NCBI GenBank assembly: GCA_963805475.1
Contig: CAWDUO010000006.1
Span: 124,001 to 188,000 of the forward strand
DNA length: 64,000 nucleotides
Source of the DNA: VRUE01 sp963805475
GTDB lineage: Bacteria; Actinomycetota; Thermoleophilia; Solirubrobacterales; 70-9
Direction of reading: 5' to 3'
Part shown: positions 15,835 to 24,515 of the stretch, piece by piece
Layout: each line of letters begins with the position of its first letter
How positions within the stretch are numbered: position 1 is the first letter of the stretch
Program-made: the position numbers and the translations under genes
Notes under the pieces: generated by a model
Databases searched by the model: none
Seen by the model: the letters and a program-made list of their open reading frames with translations, nothing else
Told to the model about the DNA's origin: nothing

Positions 15835-17130
15835 TCAAAGAGGCGCGTCTTCGCCGCCGAGCAGGGTGCGCAGCAGGTGCATCGCCACCAGGGCGGAGCG
15901 TTCCCGGATGTCCTCGCGGCCGCCGGGGATCGTCGGGTCGCGGGCTACGCTCGCTCCCTCGGCGAGGCGGGCGTCGAAGCAGACGTAGCCGACCGGCTTC
16001 TCCTCGGTGCCGCCGTCGGGGCCGGCGATGCCGGTGATCGCGACGGCGACGTCGGCCCCGAAGCGCTCCAGGGCGCCCCGCGACATCGCCTCGGCGACCT
16101 CGGGCGAGACCGCGCCGTGCGCCTCGATCAGCGCCGGGTCGACGCCGAGCAGCTCCGCCTTGGCCTCGTTCGAGTAGGCGACGACGCCGCCGGCGAAGTA
16201 GGCCGAGGCGCCCGGCAGGTCGGTGATCCTCGCCGCCAGCAGGCCGCCCGAGCAGGACTCGGCGACCGCCAGCCGCCGCTCCGCCAGCAGGCGGGCGAGC
16301 TGCGCGTCGATCGTCTCGCCGTCGAGGCTGAAGGTCTGGCGCCGGTGGCGCTCGAGCAGTCCCTCGCGCACCGCCTCGGCAACCGCCGCCGCCTCGGCCC
16401 GGTAGCGCACGTCGATCTCGATCTCGCCGCGCCGCAGGCAGGTGGTGATCTCGACCGCGCCCAGGTCGACCCCCTCGGCCTCGATCTCGCGCAGGCTCTT
16501 GGCGATCTCCGACTCGGGGATGCCGAACATGCGCACCGTGTAGGCGAGCAGCGGGGTCGCCCGGGCGAGGACCGCTCGCGCCGGCTCGGACTCGAGCGCC
16601 CGCGGCCACATCGGCCGCAGCTCGCGCGGCGGCCCCGGCAGGACGATCGCGACCCGCTCCCCGGCGGGCACGACCAGGCCCGGCGCGGTGCCGACCGGGT
16701 CGAGCGCCAGGGCGCCCTCCGGAACCATCGCCTGCTTGCGGTTCGCCTCCCGCACGGCGTCCTCGTCGAAGTCGAAGCGGCGGGTGAAGCCGCGCAGGAT
16801 CGCCTCGATCTTCTCCTCCATCTCCCCGTCGAGGACCAGCTCGCGACCGGCGAAGCGGCCGACGATCTCGGCGGTCAGGTCGTCGGCGGTCGGGCCGAGC
16901 CCACCCGAGGTGACGATCAAGTCCATGCCCTCGGCGGCCATGAAGCGCAGCGCCGCCTCCAGGTCCGCTGGCCGGTCGCCGACGACGAGGATGTGCGCCA
17001 CCTCCACCCCGCGCTCGGCCAGCCGTTCGGAGATCCACGGCCCGTTGCTGTCGACGATCCGCCCGGTGATCACCTCCGTCCCAGTCACGACTATGCCTGC
17101 CCTCACCACACCCTTCGCCGCCTCCGTCAT
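15835..17130 (-). CDS. cinA: CinA family protein (nicotinamide-nucleotide amidohydrolase)
   Basis: 431 residues. The N-terminal MoaB/COG1058-like domain (VVTGTEVITGRIVDSNGPWI, VTSGGLGPTADDLT) is followed by the C-terminal PncC/CinA deamidase domain. The latter holds the SCSGGLLAARIT active-site region, YFAGGVVAYSNEAK and ITGIAGPDGGTEEKPVG. The deamidase part recycles NMN to NaMN; the N-terminal domain has ADP-ribose pyrophosphatase activity in studied homologues. The ATG at 17130 overlaps the rodZ-like stop (ATGA). The open frame upstream of it belongs to another gene and was excluded. Confidence 0.93.
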   Translation of the reverse strand: MTEAAKGVVRAGIVVTGTEVITGRIVDSNGPWISERLAERGVEVAHILVVGDRPADLEAALRFMAAEGMDLIVTSGGLGPTADDLTAEIVGRFAGRELVLDGEMEEKIEAILRGFTRRFDFDEDAVREANRKQAMVPEGALALDPVGTAPGLVVPAGERVAIVLPGPPRELRPMWPRALESEPARAVLARATPLLAYTVRMFGIPESEIAKSLREIEAEGVDLGAVEITTCLRRGEIEIDVRYRAEAAAVAEAVREGLLERHRRQTFSLDGETIDAQLARLLAERRLAVAESCSGGLLAARITDLPGASAYFAGGVVAYSNEAKAELLGVDPALIEAHGAVSPEVAEAMSRGALERFGADVAVAITGIAGPDGGTEEKPVGYVCFDARLAEGASVARDPTIPGGREDIRERSALVAMHLLRTLLGGEDAPL

Positions 17131-17885
17131 TCGCAGCTCGGCCTTTCGCCTTCTTCCAGCGCCACCAGATTGCCCTTGCCGTCGACCGCGTAGCCGACCG
17201 GGCTGGAGCTTTCTTCGACTTCGACCGGCCTGCCGTCGACGTAGACGTCGACCGAGCCGTTGCCGAAGGCCATCTCGAAGCCGCCGGAGCGGTACGGGCC
17301 GGCTTCTTCGCCCGCGGCGAGGATCTGCCCTTCGACCAGCTTCCTTTCGCCCGCGTCGACCAGGCAGACCCAGACTTCGCCGGTCGCCGCCAGACGCACC
17401 GCCACGCCCGGCTTCGCCGCGGTCGCCTGCTTGCGCCGTTGCTTCTGCTTCTGGCCCCCGGCCTGCGCCGACGGCCTGTCGCCCGAGGAGCTTCCTTCGC
17501 CGCCGCCGTCGGCGATCGCGATGCCCACCAGGACCGCGGCCAGGACCAGGCAGACCGCGGCGATCGTCAGCCGTCCCGAGCGGCGCGAGCCGCCGCCGCG
17601 GGCGCCGGTCGGCACCGGCTCGACCCGTTTCGGCACGCGCTCGCCCTGCGGCTCGACGTCGCGCCGGTAGTCGTCCGCCAGCCGCTCGCCGTCCAGCCCC
17701 AGGTAGGCGGCGTAGGTGCGGATGAAGCCGCGCGTGTAGGCGCCGCCGGGCAGCGCGTCCCACTCCTCGTTCTCGATCGCCTGCAGGTAGCGGACGCGGA
17801 TCTTGATCGCCGCTTCGACCTCTGAGAGGTCGAGCTTGCGGCGGCTGCGCGCCTCCCGCAGGGTTTCGCCGATGCCGGTTGCCAC
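17127..17885 (-). CDS. RodZ-like membrane protein with N-terminal HTH
   Basis: 252 residues. An N-terminal XRE-like helix-turn-helix (about 4-70; GETLREARSRRKLDLSEVEAAIKIRVRYLQAIE) contains the RodZ/YmfM hallmark LPGGAYTRGFIRTYAAYLGLD. A basic linker follows, then one membrane span (about 106-125, LTIAAVCLVLAAVLVGIAIA) and an external domain similar to DUF4115 (VWVCLVDAGERKLVEGQIL). RodZ proteins link MreB to the cell-wall machinery. It lies between ftsK and cinA, as in many actinobacteria. No MreB gene is in the window. Confidence 0.82.
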   Translation of the reverse strand: MATGIGETLREARSRRKLDLSEVEAAIKIRVRYLQAIENEEWDALPGGAYTRGFIRTYAAYLGLDGERLADDYRRDVEPQGERVPKRVEPVPTGARGGGSRRSGRLTIAAVCLVLAAVLVGIAIADGGGEGSSSGDRPSAQAGGQKQKQRRKQATAAKPGVAVRLAATGEVWVCLVDAGERKLVEGQILAAGEEAGPYRSGGFEMAFGNGSVDVYVDGRPVEVEESSSPVGYAVDGKGNLVALEEGERPSCE

Positions 17886-17930
17886 GGCGACATTGTGTCC
17901 ATTACGCCCGCTCGGTGCGAAAGAACGCTG

Positions 17931-20069
17931 TTAATCGACGTCCGCGGCGCCCGGCTCGGCGGACTCGACGGCGACGGGCGTCGGCTCGCCGCCCCCGAGC
18001 ACGCGCGGCAGATCTGCCTCGGTGACCAGCACCTGGCGCGGCTTGGAGCCCTCGTAGCCGGAGATCACGCCGCGCCGCTCGAGCATGTCGATCAGCCGCC
18101 CGGCGCGCGTGTAGCCGACCCGCAGGCGGCGCTGGATCATCGAGACCGAGGCGGTTTCGGTCTGCACCACGGTGCGGATCGCCTCGTCGAGCAGGTCGTC
18201 GGAGTCGGGGTCGAAGTCGTCCTCGGTCTCGATCCCCTTGCCCTCGTGCACCTCGAGCAGCTCGGCCTCGAACTCGGGTTCTCCCTGCTTCGCCCAGTGG
18301 GAGGTGATCCGGGCGATCTCCTCCTCGGTGACGAAGGCGCCCTGCACGCGCGCCATCTTCGAGGTGCCGGCGCCGCGGAAGAGCATGTCACCCTGGCCGA
18401 GCAGCGCCTCCGCGCCGCCCTGGTCGAGGATCACGCGCGAGTCGGTCTGCGAGGAGACGGCGAAGGCGATCCGCGCCGGGATGTTGACCTTGATCGTGCC
18501 GGTGATGATGTCGGTCGAGGGGCGCTGGGTCGCCAGCACCAGGTGGATACCCGTGGCGCGCGACTTCTGCGCCAGGCGGATGATCGAGTCCTCGACCTCG
18601 GCCGGCGAGACCATCATCAGGTCCGCGAGCTCGTCGATCACGCAGAGGATGTGCGGCAGCGGCGGCTCCCCCGCCTTGGCGCGGGCGCGGTTGAGCTCGG
18701 CGAGGTTGCGACAGCGCGCCTCGCCCATGATCCCGTAGCGGCTCTCCATCTCGCCGATCAGGTTGGCGAGCACGTTGGCGGCGAGGCGCGGCGAGGTGAC
18801 GACCGGCGTCAGCAGGTGCGGCACGTGCTCGTAGTGGTTGAGCTCGACCTGCTTGGGGTCGACGAGGACGAGGCGCACCTCGTTGGGCGAGGCGTGCATC
18901 AGGATCGAGGAGAGGATCGCGTTGACGCAGCCGGACTTGCCCGAGCCGGTCGTGCCGGCGACGAGGATGTGCGGCATCTTCGCCAGGTCGACCGAGACCG
19001 CGTTGCCGTCGATCCCCTTGCCCAGCCAGGCGACCAGCGGCGAGCTCTTCTCCGGCCGGCCGGCGTAGATGTCGCCGAGGCGAACGAGGCGGCGGCGCGT
19101 GTTCGGCACCTCGACCCCGACCGCCTGCTTGCCGGGAATCGGCGCGAGGATGCGGATGTCGGTCGAGGCCAGCGCGTAGGCGAGGTCGTTGGAGAGCTCG
19201 GTGACTTTCTTCACCTTGGTCCCCGGGGCGAGGCGCAGCTCGAAGCGCGAGACGTGCGGGCCGCTGACGATGCCGACGATCTTCGCCTCGACGCCGAAGT
19301 GGCCGAGCGTCTCGACCAGCTTGCGGCCGATGATTTCGTGATCGCGCGGGTCCGGGCCCTTGTCGCCCTTGCCCTTCTCCAGCACCTTCGCCGGCGGCGG
19401 CCGGTAGTCGATCTGCTCGGATTCGGTCACGCCGCGCTTGTTGCCCATCGGGGTGAGCGCGGGCCGTTCCCCGGTTCCGAGGTTCGTCGGCTCGGGCTCC
19501 GGCTCCGGCTCGGATTCTTCGGGAAGCTCGGAAAATTCGTGCGTGGCGGAGTCGGGCTCCGGCTCGGCGACGGACACCGTCGGCTCGAAGTCGTCGTCCG
19601 TCTCGGGGTAGGTGCTCATCACGTCGGTCGGGCCGGCCTTGGTCTCGAACTCCTTTGCGGCGCGACGGTCCTGGCGGTGCTGGATCGCGGTTTGGGCGAC
19701 GTTGCGGCCGCCGCTGAAGGTGCGGCGGGCGCCGCGGCCGAAGCCGCGGAAGACGGTCGAGACCGAGGTGCCGGTGACGAGCATCGCGCCGACGGCGAGC
19801 ATCAGCACGGTCGCGATCCGCGCGCCGACCGCGCCGAACAGGTATTCCAGCCCGGTTTCCAGCCCGTAGCCGACCTTGCCGCCGTCCCAGCCGAAGAAGA
19901 AGACGAAGCAGAGGTAGACCCCGGCGGCGATCAGGAAGAGGCCGATCACGTCGAGGTGGCGCTGCTGCAATCCTTCGAACGGATGCGGCCGCGGCAGCCG
20001 CGGTTTCGCCTTCGCCTTGCCCTTGGGCTTGCGGCGCGCGGCCGAGCCTCGCTTCTTGCGCACGAACAT
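17931..20069 (-). CDS. ftsK: DNA translocase FtsK
   Basis: 712 residues from ATG 20069 (MFVRKKRG). The membrane part seems reduced to about two clear spans (VIGLFLIAAGVYLCFVFFF and IATVLMLAVGAMLVTG) rather than the usual four. An acidic Pro/Glu linker (near 195-235, repeated EPEPEPE) follows. The motor has Walker A GTTGSGKS, Walker B VIDELADLMM and the ATQRPSTDIITG segment, and a C-terminal winged-helix gamma domain (QRRLRVGYTRAGRLIDMLE). It pumps chromosomal DNA at the division septum. The open frame extends about 115 codons further upstream but that part is Arg/Gly-rich shadow over the next gene. Confidence 0.95.
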   Translation of the reverse strand: MFVRKKRGSAARRKPKGKAKAKPRLPRPHPFEGLQQRHLDVIGLFLIAAGVYLCFVFFFGWDGGKVGYGLETGLEYLFGAVGARIATVLMLAVGAMLVTGTSVSTVFRGFGRGARRTFSGGRNVAQTAIQHRQDRRAAKEFETKAGPTDVMSTYPETDDDFEPTVSVAEPEPDSATHEFSELPEESEPEPEPEPTNLGTGERPALTPMGNKRGVTESEQIDYRPPPAKVLEKGKGDKGPDPRDHEIIGRKLVETLGHFGVEAKIVGIVSGPHVSRFELRLAPGTKVKKVTELSNDLAYALASTDIRILAPIPGKQAVGVEVPNTRRRLVRLGDIYAGRPEKSSPLVAWLGKGIDGNAVSVDLAKMPHILVAGTTGSGKSGCVNAILSSILMHASPNEVRLVLVDPKQVELNHYEHVPHLLTPVVTSPRLAANVLANLIGEMESRYGIMGEARCRNLAELNRARAKAGEPPLPHILCVIDELADLMMVSPAEVEDSIIRLAQKSRATGIHLVLATQRPSTDIITGTIKVNIPARIAFAVSSQTDSRVILDQGGAEALLGQGDMLFRGAGTSKMARVQGAFVTEEEIARITSHWAKQGEPEFEAELLEVHEGKGIETEDDFDPDSDDLLDEAIRTVVQTETASVSMIQRRLRVGYTRAGRLIDMLERRGVISGYEGSKPRQVLVTEADLPRVLGGGEPTPVAVESAEPGAADVD

Positions 20070-20113
20070 TGGGACCCGCTTCGACGCGCCCGGCCGCTCC
20101 CCTTCCAGATCGC

Positions 20114-21097
20114 TCAGCCGGCGCAGACCCAGGCGCTGCCGCCCGAGTCGGCCCAGATTTCGGCGGCGATCCGGTCCTGTTCTTCCTTGGGGGCGTCCTG
20201 CGGGGAGCCCTGGCCGCCATAGAGAGCCCAGGTCGAGGGCAGGATCTGGTAGGCGCCGCCGGCGCCGCTGCCGGGGTTGAGGGCGCCGTAGTTGCCCCCC
20301 GACTCGCACATCACGACGTAGGTGGGAATCGAGTAGGGGCCGCCGAGCCAACGGCCGACCGTTTCTTCGGCCGCCGCCCGGCTCGCCGCTTCGGCGGCTT
20401 CGATCTCCTTCACCCACTGGCCGATCCGCGCTTTCAGCTCGGACAGCGCCGCCGAGCGTTCGGCGGCGAGCGCGTCGAGCCGGCCCGCGGTCGCCTCGGC
20501 GCGGGCGCGCACGGCGGCGATCTCGGAGCGGGCCGCCGCCAGTTCCCGGTTGTATGCGTCGACGCGCGCCTTCAGCGCCGCGACCAGGTCGAGCTCGTGG
20601 CGCACCCCGTTGCGCACCTGCTCGACCCGCGCCGCGAGCGCCGTGTCGGAGTCCTGGATCCGCTGCAGGTATTCGCTGCGCACCGCGAGTTCGCTCACGT
20701 CGCCCGATTCGAGCACGATGCTGGCGGTGCTCGGGGAGCCGCTCTCGTAGAGCGCGATCAGCCGCGCGGCGAGGTCGCGCCGGGCGCGTCGCAGCCGCGC
20801 CCGCTCGGCGCGCAGGCGCCGTTCGGCCCGCTCGACCTTCGCCGCCAGCCGTGCCGCCCGTTCGCGGCCGTGGGCGAGCAGCGCGGTCAGGCGCCGCTCG
20901 CGCGCGGCGGCCGCCGTCGCTTCCGCTTCTGTCGCCGCCAGGCGTTCCTGCGTGGCGCGGATCCTGCCGCCCAGCGCGGCCGCTTCTTCGCGCGCCCCGC
21001 CGACCTTGTCGCGCAGCGCGCCGACGTCGGCGGCGCGCGCCGAGCCGGCCACGAGCAGGGCTACGGCGCAGAGGGCGACTGCGGGCTTCCAGCGCAT
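20114..21097 (-). CDS. Secreted coiled-coil protein with C-terminal Rpf/transglycosylase-like domain
   Basis: 327 residues. A signal peptide (MRWKPAVALCAVALLVAGSARAA) is followed by a long Ala/Arg/Glu coiled coil (about 25-245) resembling PcsB/EnvC-type hydrolase-activator stalks. The C-terminal roughly 75 residues form a resuscitation-promoting-factor-like lysozyme fold: YVVMCESGGNYGALNPGSGAGGAYQILPSTW, with the catalytic glutamate in CESGGNY. It probably cleaves peptidoglycan at division or growth sites, which suits a place next to ftsK. Two terminal cysteines (CES and WVCAG) could form a disulfide. Regulation by the coiled coil is an inference. Confidence 0.82.
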   Translation of the reverse strand: MRWKPAVALCAVALLVAGSARAADVGALRDKVGGAREEAAALGGRIRATQERLAATEAEATAAAARERRLTALLAHGRERAARLAAKVERAERRLRAERARLRRARRDLAARLIALYESGSPSTASIVLESGDVSELAVRSEYLQRIQDSDTALAARVEQVRNGVRHELDLVAALKARVDAYNRELAAARSEIAAVRARAEATAGRLDALAAERSAALSELKARIGQWVKEIEAAEAASRAAAEETVGRWLGGPYSIPTYVVMCESGGNYGALNPGSGAGGAYQILPSTWALYGGQGSPQDAPKEEQDRIAAEIWADSGGSAWVCAG

Positions 21098-21106
21098 AGG
21101 TCCACC

Positions 21107-21262
21107 TCAGCCCTCGGGGACTTCCCGATGGGCGAAGTAGACCGCGAAGCCGATCGCGAGCGCGCCGAGGCCGAGGCCGAGCCGGATCTCGCGCCGGTAG
21201 CGGCGACGCAGGTAGGAGATCGCGAAGCGCAGCGCCGCCTTGCCGAGCCGGTCGTACGTCAC
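21107..21262 (-). CDS. 51-residue single-span membrane protein coupled to argG
   Basis: Starts at GTG 21262 inside a 4-bp GTGA overlap with the argG stop. The sequence is VTYDRLGKAALRFAISYLRR, then a basic stretch RRYRREIRLG, a hydrophobic segment LGLGALAIGFAVYFA and HREVPEG. The strongly basic stretch before a single span suggests an N-in membrane protein. The overlap with argG and good codon usage support expression. It has no recognisable family. It ends 9 bp before the Rpf-like gene. Confidence 0.6.
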   Translation of the reverse strand: MTYDRLGKAALRFAISYLRRRYRREIRLGLGLGALAIGFAVYFAHREVPEG

Positions 21263-22536
21263 TCGCCGTCCCCCTCCCCGCGCTCGCGCAGCCGGTGCGC
21301 CATCCGCGACTGCAGCGACCAGAGCTCGATGAAGCCTGGCGACGCGGCCTGCGAGAAGAGCCCGCCGGACTCCGCGAAGGAGGCGAGGCTCGCGTCGTAG
21401 ACGGCGTTGGGCGAGGAGCGGGTGACGACTCGCACGCTCCCTTTGTACAGGCGCAGGCCGATCTCCCCCGTCACCTGGGCGTTGACTGCATCCATGTATG
21501 CATCGAGGTCGGAGCGCAACGGCTCCCACCAGAGGCCGGCGTAGACGAGGTAGCCCCACTTCTGGTCCAGGCCGGGCTTGAGCTGGTTCTGGTGGATCGT
21601 GCCGACCAGCTTCTCCAGCTCCCGGTGGGCGGGCAGCAGGATCGCCGCCGCCGGCACCTCGTAGATGTCGCGCACCTTGAGCCCGACGATCCGGTCCTCG
21701 ATGTGGTCGACGATGCCGACCCCGTGGCGGATGCCGGCCGCGGCGACGGCTTCGAGCAGCTCGACGATGCCGAGCCGCTCGCCGTCGAAGGCGACAGGGA
21801 CGCCGGCCTCGAAGCCGACCGTCACCGTCTCGGCCTCGTCGGGCGCCAGCTCGGGCCGGGTGACCAGCTGGAAGACGTCGTCCTCGGGCGCATGGCCGAG
21901 ATCCTCGATCCAGCGGCCCTCCGAGGAGCGGCCCCAAAGATTGTCGTCGATCGAGTAGGGCGTCACCTCGGCGCCGCCCTTGACCGGGATGCCGTGCTCG
22001 CGCGCGTAGGCGATCTCCTCCTCGCGCCCCATCTGCCAGGAGCGCACCGGGGCGATCACCTTCAGCTCGGGAGCGAGCGTCGCCACCGTCGCCTCGATCC
22101 GCACCTGGTCGTTGCCCTTGCCGGTGCATCCGTGGGCGATCGTGTCGCAGCCGCCGCGGCGCGCGTACTCGACCGCCAGCTCGGCGATCAGCGGCCGGCC
22201 CAGCGCCGTGAACAGCGGGTAGCCGCCGCCGTAGAGGGCGTTCGCCTTGATCGCCGGGACGACGAACTCGGCGGCGAAGCGCTCGCGCGCATCGACGATG
22301 TGGCACTCGAGCGCGCCGAGCCGCTTGGCCTTGTCCTCGATCACCGCGTAGTCCTCGCCGGGCTGGCCGAGGTTGACGGTCAGGCAGACGACCTCGGCGT
22401 CGTAGCGATCCTGGATCCACTTCAGCATCACGCTGGTGTCGAGGCCGCCCGAGTAGAGCAGCAGCACCCGCCGCACCTCGGCGGGGTCGGCCTCGTAGCC
22501 CGCGGTGCGGACCTGCTCGGAAGGGAGCTCGGCCAT
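21259..22536 (-). CDS. argG: Argininosuccinate synthase
   Basis: 425 residues. It joins citrulline and aspartate using ATP in the penultimate step of arginine synthesis. The ATP pyrophosphatase P-loop is LLYSGGLDTSVML, with CTGKGNDQVRIE and SIDDNLWGRS as further substrate-binding motifs. It has about 15 extra residues at the N-terminus (MAELPSEQVRTAGYEADPAE) relative to the core. The start overlaps the stop of the gene at 22536 (TGATG). argF and argH are not in the window, although argC, argJ, argB and argD are just upstream. Confidence 0.96.
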   Translation of the reverse strand: MAELPSEQVRTAGYEADPAEVRRVLLLYSGGLDTSVMLKWIQDRYDAEVVCLTVNLGQPGEDYAVIEDKAKRLGALECHIVDARERFAAEFVVPAIKANALYGGGYPLFTALGRPLIAELAVEYARRGGCDTIAHGCTGKGNDQVRIEATVATLAPELKVIAPVRSWQMGREEEIAYAREHGIPVKGGAEVTPYSIDDNLWGRSSEGRWIEDLGHAPEDDVFQLVTRPELAPDEAETVTVGFEAGVPVAFDGERLGIVELLEAVAAAGIRHGVGIVDHIEDRIVGLKVRDIYEVPAAAILLPAHRELEKLVGTIHQNQLKPGLDQKWGYLVYAGLWWEPLRSDLDAYMDAVNAQVTGEIGLRLYKGSVRVVTRSSPNAVYDASLASFAESGGLFSQAASPGFIELWSLQSRMAHRLRERGEGDGE

Positions 22537-22892
22537 CAGGGCGCCGAGAGGCCGCCGCTGCCGCCTTCTTCGCCTGCTTCTTCCGGCGCGGTGGTCGGTT
22601 CGGTGGTCGTCGTCGTTTCGCCGGTCGTTTCTTCGCTCGTCGACGGTTCGGTCGAGGTCGATTCGGTCGTCGTCGAGGTCGATTCCGTCGACGTCGGCGC
22701 CGTTTCGGCGCTCGTCGGCACGGTGACGGTCGAGGATTCGCCCCCGTTGTCGGAGGCGATCACGACGATCGCGAGCACCAGGCCGACGATCACCGCGATC
22801 AGGGCGGCGATCAGCAGGCGCATGTTGCCGTGGGGGCGCCCGCCTCCCGGCTGCTCGGGCTGGCCCATGGTCCGTGTCGGGTCGTCGTGCAT
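22536..22892 (-). CDS. Membrane-anchored Thr/Ser/Glu-rich protein
   Basis: 118 residues. A polar N-terminus (MHDDPTRTMGQPEQPGG) leads to one hydrophobic span (about 25-46, LLIAALIAVIVGLVLAIVVIA). The rest is a low-complexity external tail of repeated TST/TTTE/SEE units ending GGSGGLSAP. It looks like a surface stalk or a glycosylatable tail. It lies in the arginine cluster between the coiled-coil gene and argG and is coupled to argG by a TGATG overlap. No family is recognised. Confidence 0.65.
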   Translation of the reverse strand: MHDDPTRTMGQPEQPGGGRPHGNMRLLIAALIAVIVGLVLAIVVIASDNGGESSTVTVPTSAETAPTSTESTSTTTESTSTEPSTSEETTGETTTTTEPTTAPEEAGEEGGSGGLSAP

Positions 22893-22935
22893 GGAGCCTG
22901 ATCCTACGACCGCCCGCGCCTCGCGGTGGCGCGGT

Positions 22936-23313
22936 CTAGTCCGCCGGGCCGAGGATTGCGTCGAGGATCTCGCCCGTGTCCTCGATCCCGAAGCTCTCGC
23001 GCAGGCGCTCGTCGATCTCCTCGCGGCTGGCCCCGGAGACCGCCATCTGGGTCGCGAGCAGGCGCGGGCCGCCCGCCGCCGGGCTCGGCGGGTCGAGCTC
23101 GTCGGCGAGCTCGCGCAGGCGCTCGGCGGCGATCCGGTCGGCCTGGCGGCGCGCTTCCTCGAGCCGCCGCCGCGCCTGCTGCTCGGCCTCGTCGATCACG
23201 CTCGCGGCGGCCCGCTCGGCCGCGTCGACGATCCGCGCCAGGCGCTGCGCGGCTTCGGCGGCCGAGGCCGGTGGCCGATCGTGCTTGTCCCAGGACCGCC
23301 TCTCTGCGCTCAT
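22936..23313 (-). CDS. Small coiled-coil protein of unknown function
   Basis: 125 residues. The centre is a charged alanine-rich helix (about 18-75, EAAQRLARIVDAAERAAASVIDEAEQ and on) like DivIVA or ATP-synthase b-subunit stalks. A C-terminal helical piece contains SREEIDERLRESFGIEDTGEILDAILG. No signal or membrane span is seen. It starts 26 bp after the argD stop on the same strand and is probably in the arginine operon. Its function is unknown. Confidence 0.65.
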   Translation of the reverse strand: MSAERRSWDKHDRPPASAAEAAQRLARIVDAAERAAASVIDEAEQQARRRLEEARRQADRIAAERLRELADELDPPSPAAGGPRLLATQMAVSGASREEIDERLRESFGIEDTGEILDAILGPAD

Positions 23314-23338
23314 ACGGGGAACAGCTTAGCCGCCGGTC

Positions 23339-24475
23339 TCAGCGTCCCAGCGCCGCGGCGATCAGATCGACCGCCCGCTCGATCTGCGCCGGCTCGACCG
23401 TCAGCGGCGGCAGCAGGCGCAGCGTGCCCGGCTCGGGCGCGTTGACGATCAGGCCGCGCCCGAGCAGGTCGGCGCAGACCGAGGCGGCGTCGATCCCGTC
23501 CTCGAGCCCGACCCCGAGCATCAGGCCGCGCCCGCGCACCTCGCGCACGCCGGCGAGCGCCAGCAGCGCCTCGCGCAGCTGCGCGCCCCGCTCGCGCACG
23601 GCGCGCAGCAGGCCCGGGTCGTCGACGACCTCCAACACCGCCAGCGCGGCGGCCGAGACGACCGCGCCGCCGGCGAAGGTCGAGCCGTGGTCGCCCGGCT
23701 CGAGCACGTCGCCGAGCGCCTCGGAGGCGACGCAGGCGCCGATCGGCAGGCCGCCGCCGAGCGCCTTCGCGCTGGTCAGCAGGTCGGGCCGCACAGGGGT
23801 CTGCTCGTAGGCCCAGAGCGAGCCGGTGCGCCCCATCCCAGCCTGGATCTCGTCGAAGATCAGCAGCGCTCCGACCTCGTCGCAGGCCTGGCGCGCGGCA
23901 AGCAGCGTCGCCTCGCTCAGCGGGTAGACCCCCGACTCGCCCTGGATCGGCTCGATCAACACCGCCGCGGTCTGCTCGTAGACGGCGTCGCGCAGCGCCC
24001 CGGCGTCGTCGAAGGGCACCGAGCGGAAGCCCGGCAGCATCGGGCCGAGCGCCGCGTTCTCGGCAAGCTTGGGCGTCGCCGAAAGGGCGCCGTAGGTGCG
24101 GCCGTGGAAGTCGCGGGCGAAGCTGACGATCTCCGGGCTCTCGACGCCGCGCCGGTGGGCGTGCTTGCGCGCGATCTTGATCGCGCACTCGTTGGCCTCG
24201 GTGCCGGAATTGGCGAAGAAGACCTTGCCGCCGAGGCTCGAGCGCGAGAGCCGCTCGGCGAGCCGCACCATCGGCTCGGTGTAGAAGAGGTTGGAGGCGT
24301 GCATCAGCCGCCCCGCCTGCTCGCGCACGGCGGCGACTACGTCCGGGTGGCAGTGGCCGACCGAGCAGACCGAGATGCCGGCGAGGAAGTCGAGGTACTC
24401 CCTGCCCTCGGAGTCCCAGAGCAGCGCCCCCTCTCCGCGCACGAACTCGACCGGCGCCCGCCTGTAGGTCTGCAT
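23339..24475 (-). CDS. argD: Acetylornithine aminotransferase (true start probably 24519, frame broken)
   Basis: 378-residue class III PLP aminotransferase that makes N-acetylornithine. LIFDEIQAGMGRTG carries the PLP aspartate, TSAKALGGGLPIGA the Schiff-base lysine, and FANSGTEANECAIK the phosphate-binding region. The listed ATG gives MQTYRRAPVEF. Upstream codons in the same frame still read the typical family start (GLAELQERERRWL). The ATG at 24519-24517 in an ATGA overlap with argB would reach them if one base were added near 24510. So the native gene likely begins at 24519 and has lost a base, or the consensus is wrong there. Confidence 0.92.
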   Translation of the reverse strand: MQTYRRAPVEFVRGEGALLWDSEGREYLDFLAGISVCSVGHCHPDVVAAVREQAGRLMHASNLFYTEPMVRLAERLSRSSLGGKVFFANSGTEANECAIKIARKHAHRRGVESPEIVSFARDFHGRTYGALSATPKLAENAALGPMLPGFRSVPFDDAGALRDAVYEQTAAVLIEPIQGESGVYPLSEATLLAARQACDEVGALLIFDEIQAGMGRTGSLWAYEQTPVRPDLLTSAKALGGGLPIGACVASEALGDVLEPGDHGSTFAGGAVVSAAALAVLEVVDDPGLLRAVRERGAQLREALLALAGVREVRGRGLMLGVGLEDGIDAASVCADLLGRGLIVNAPEPGTLRLLPPLTVEPAQIERAVDLIAAALGR

Positions 24476-24515
24476 CAGCCAGCGCCGCTCGCGCTCCTGC
24501 AGCTCGGCGAGTCCG

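Noticed and set aside
17895..20222. 775-codon plus-strand frame opposite ftsK
   Set aside because: Antisense shadow; ftsK has complete Walker motifs and codon bias on the other strand.
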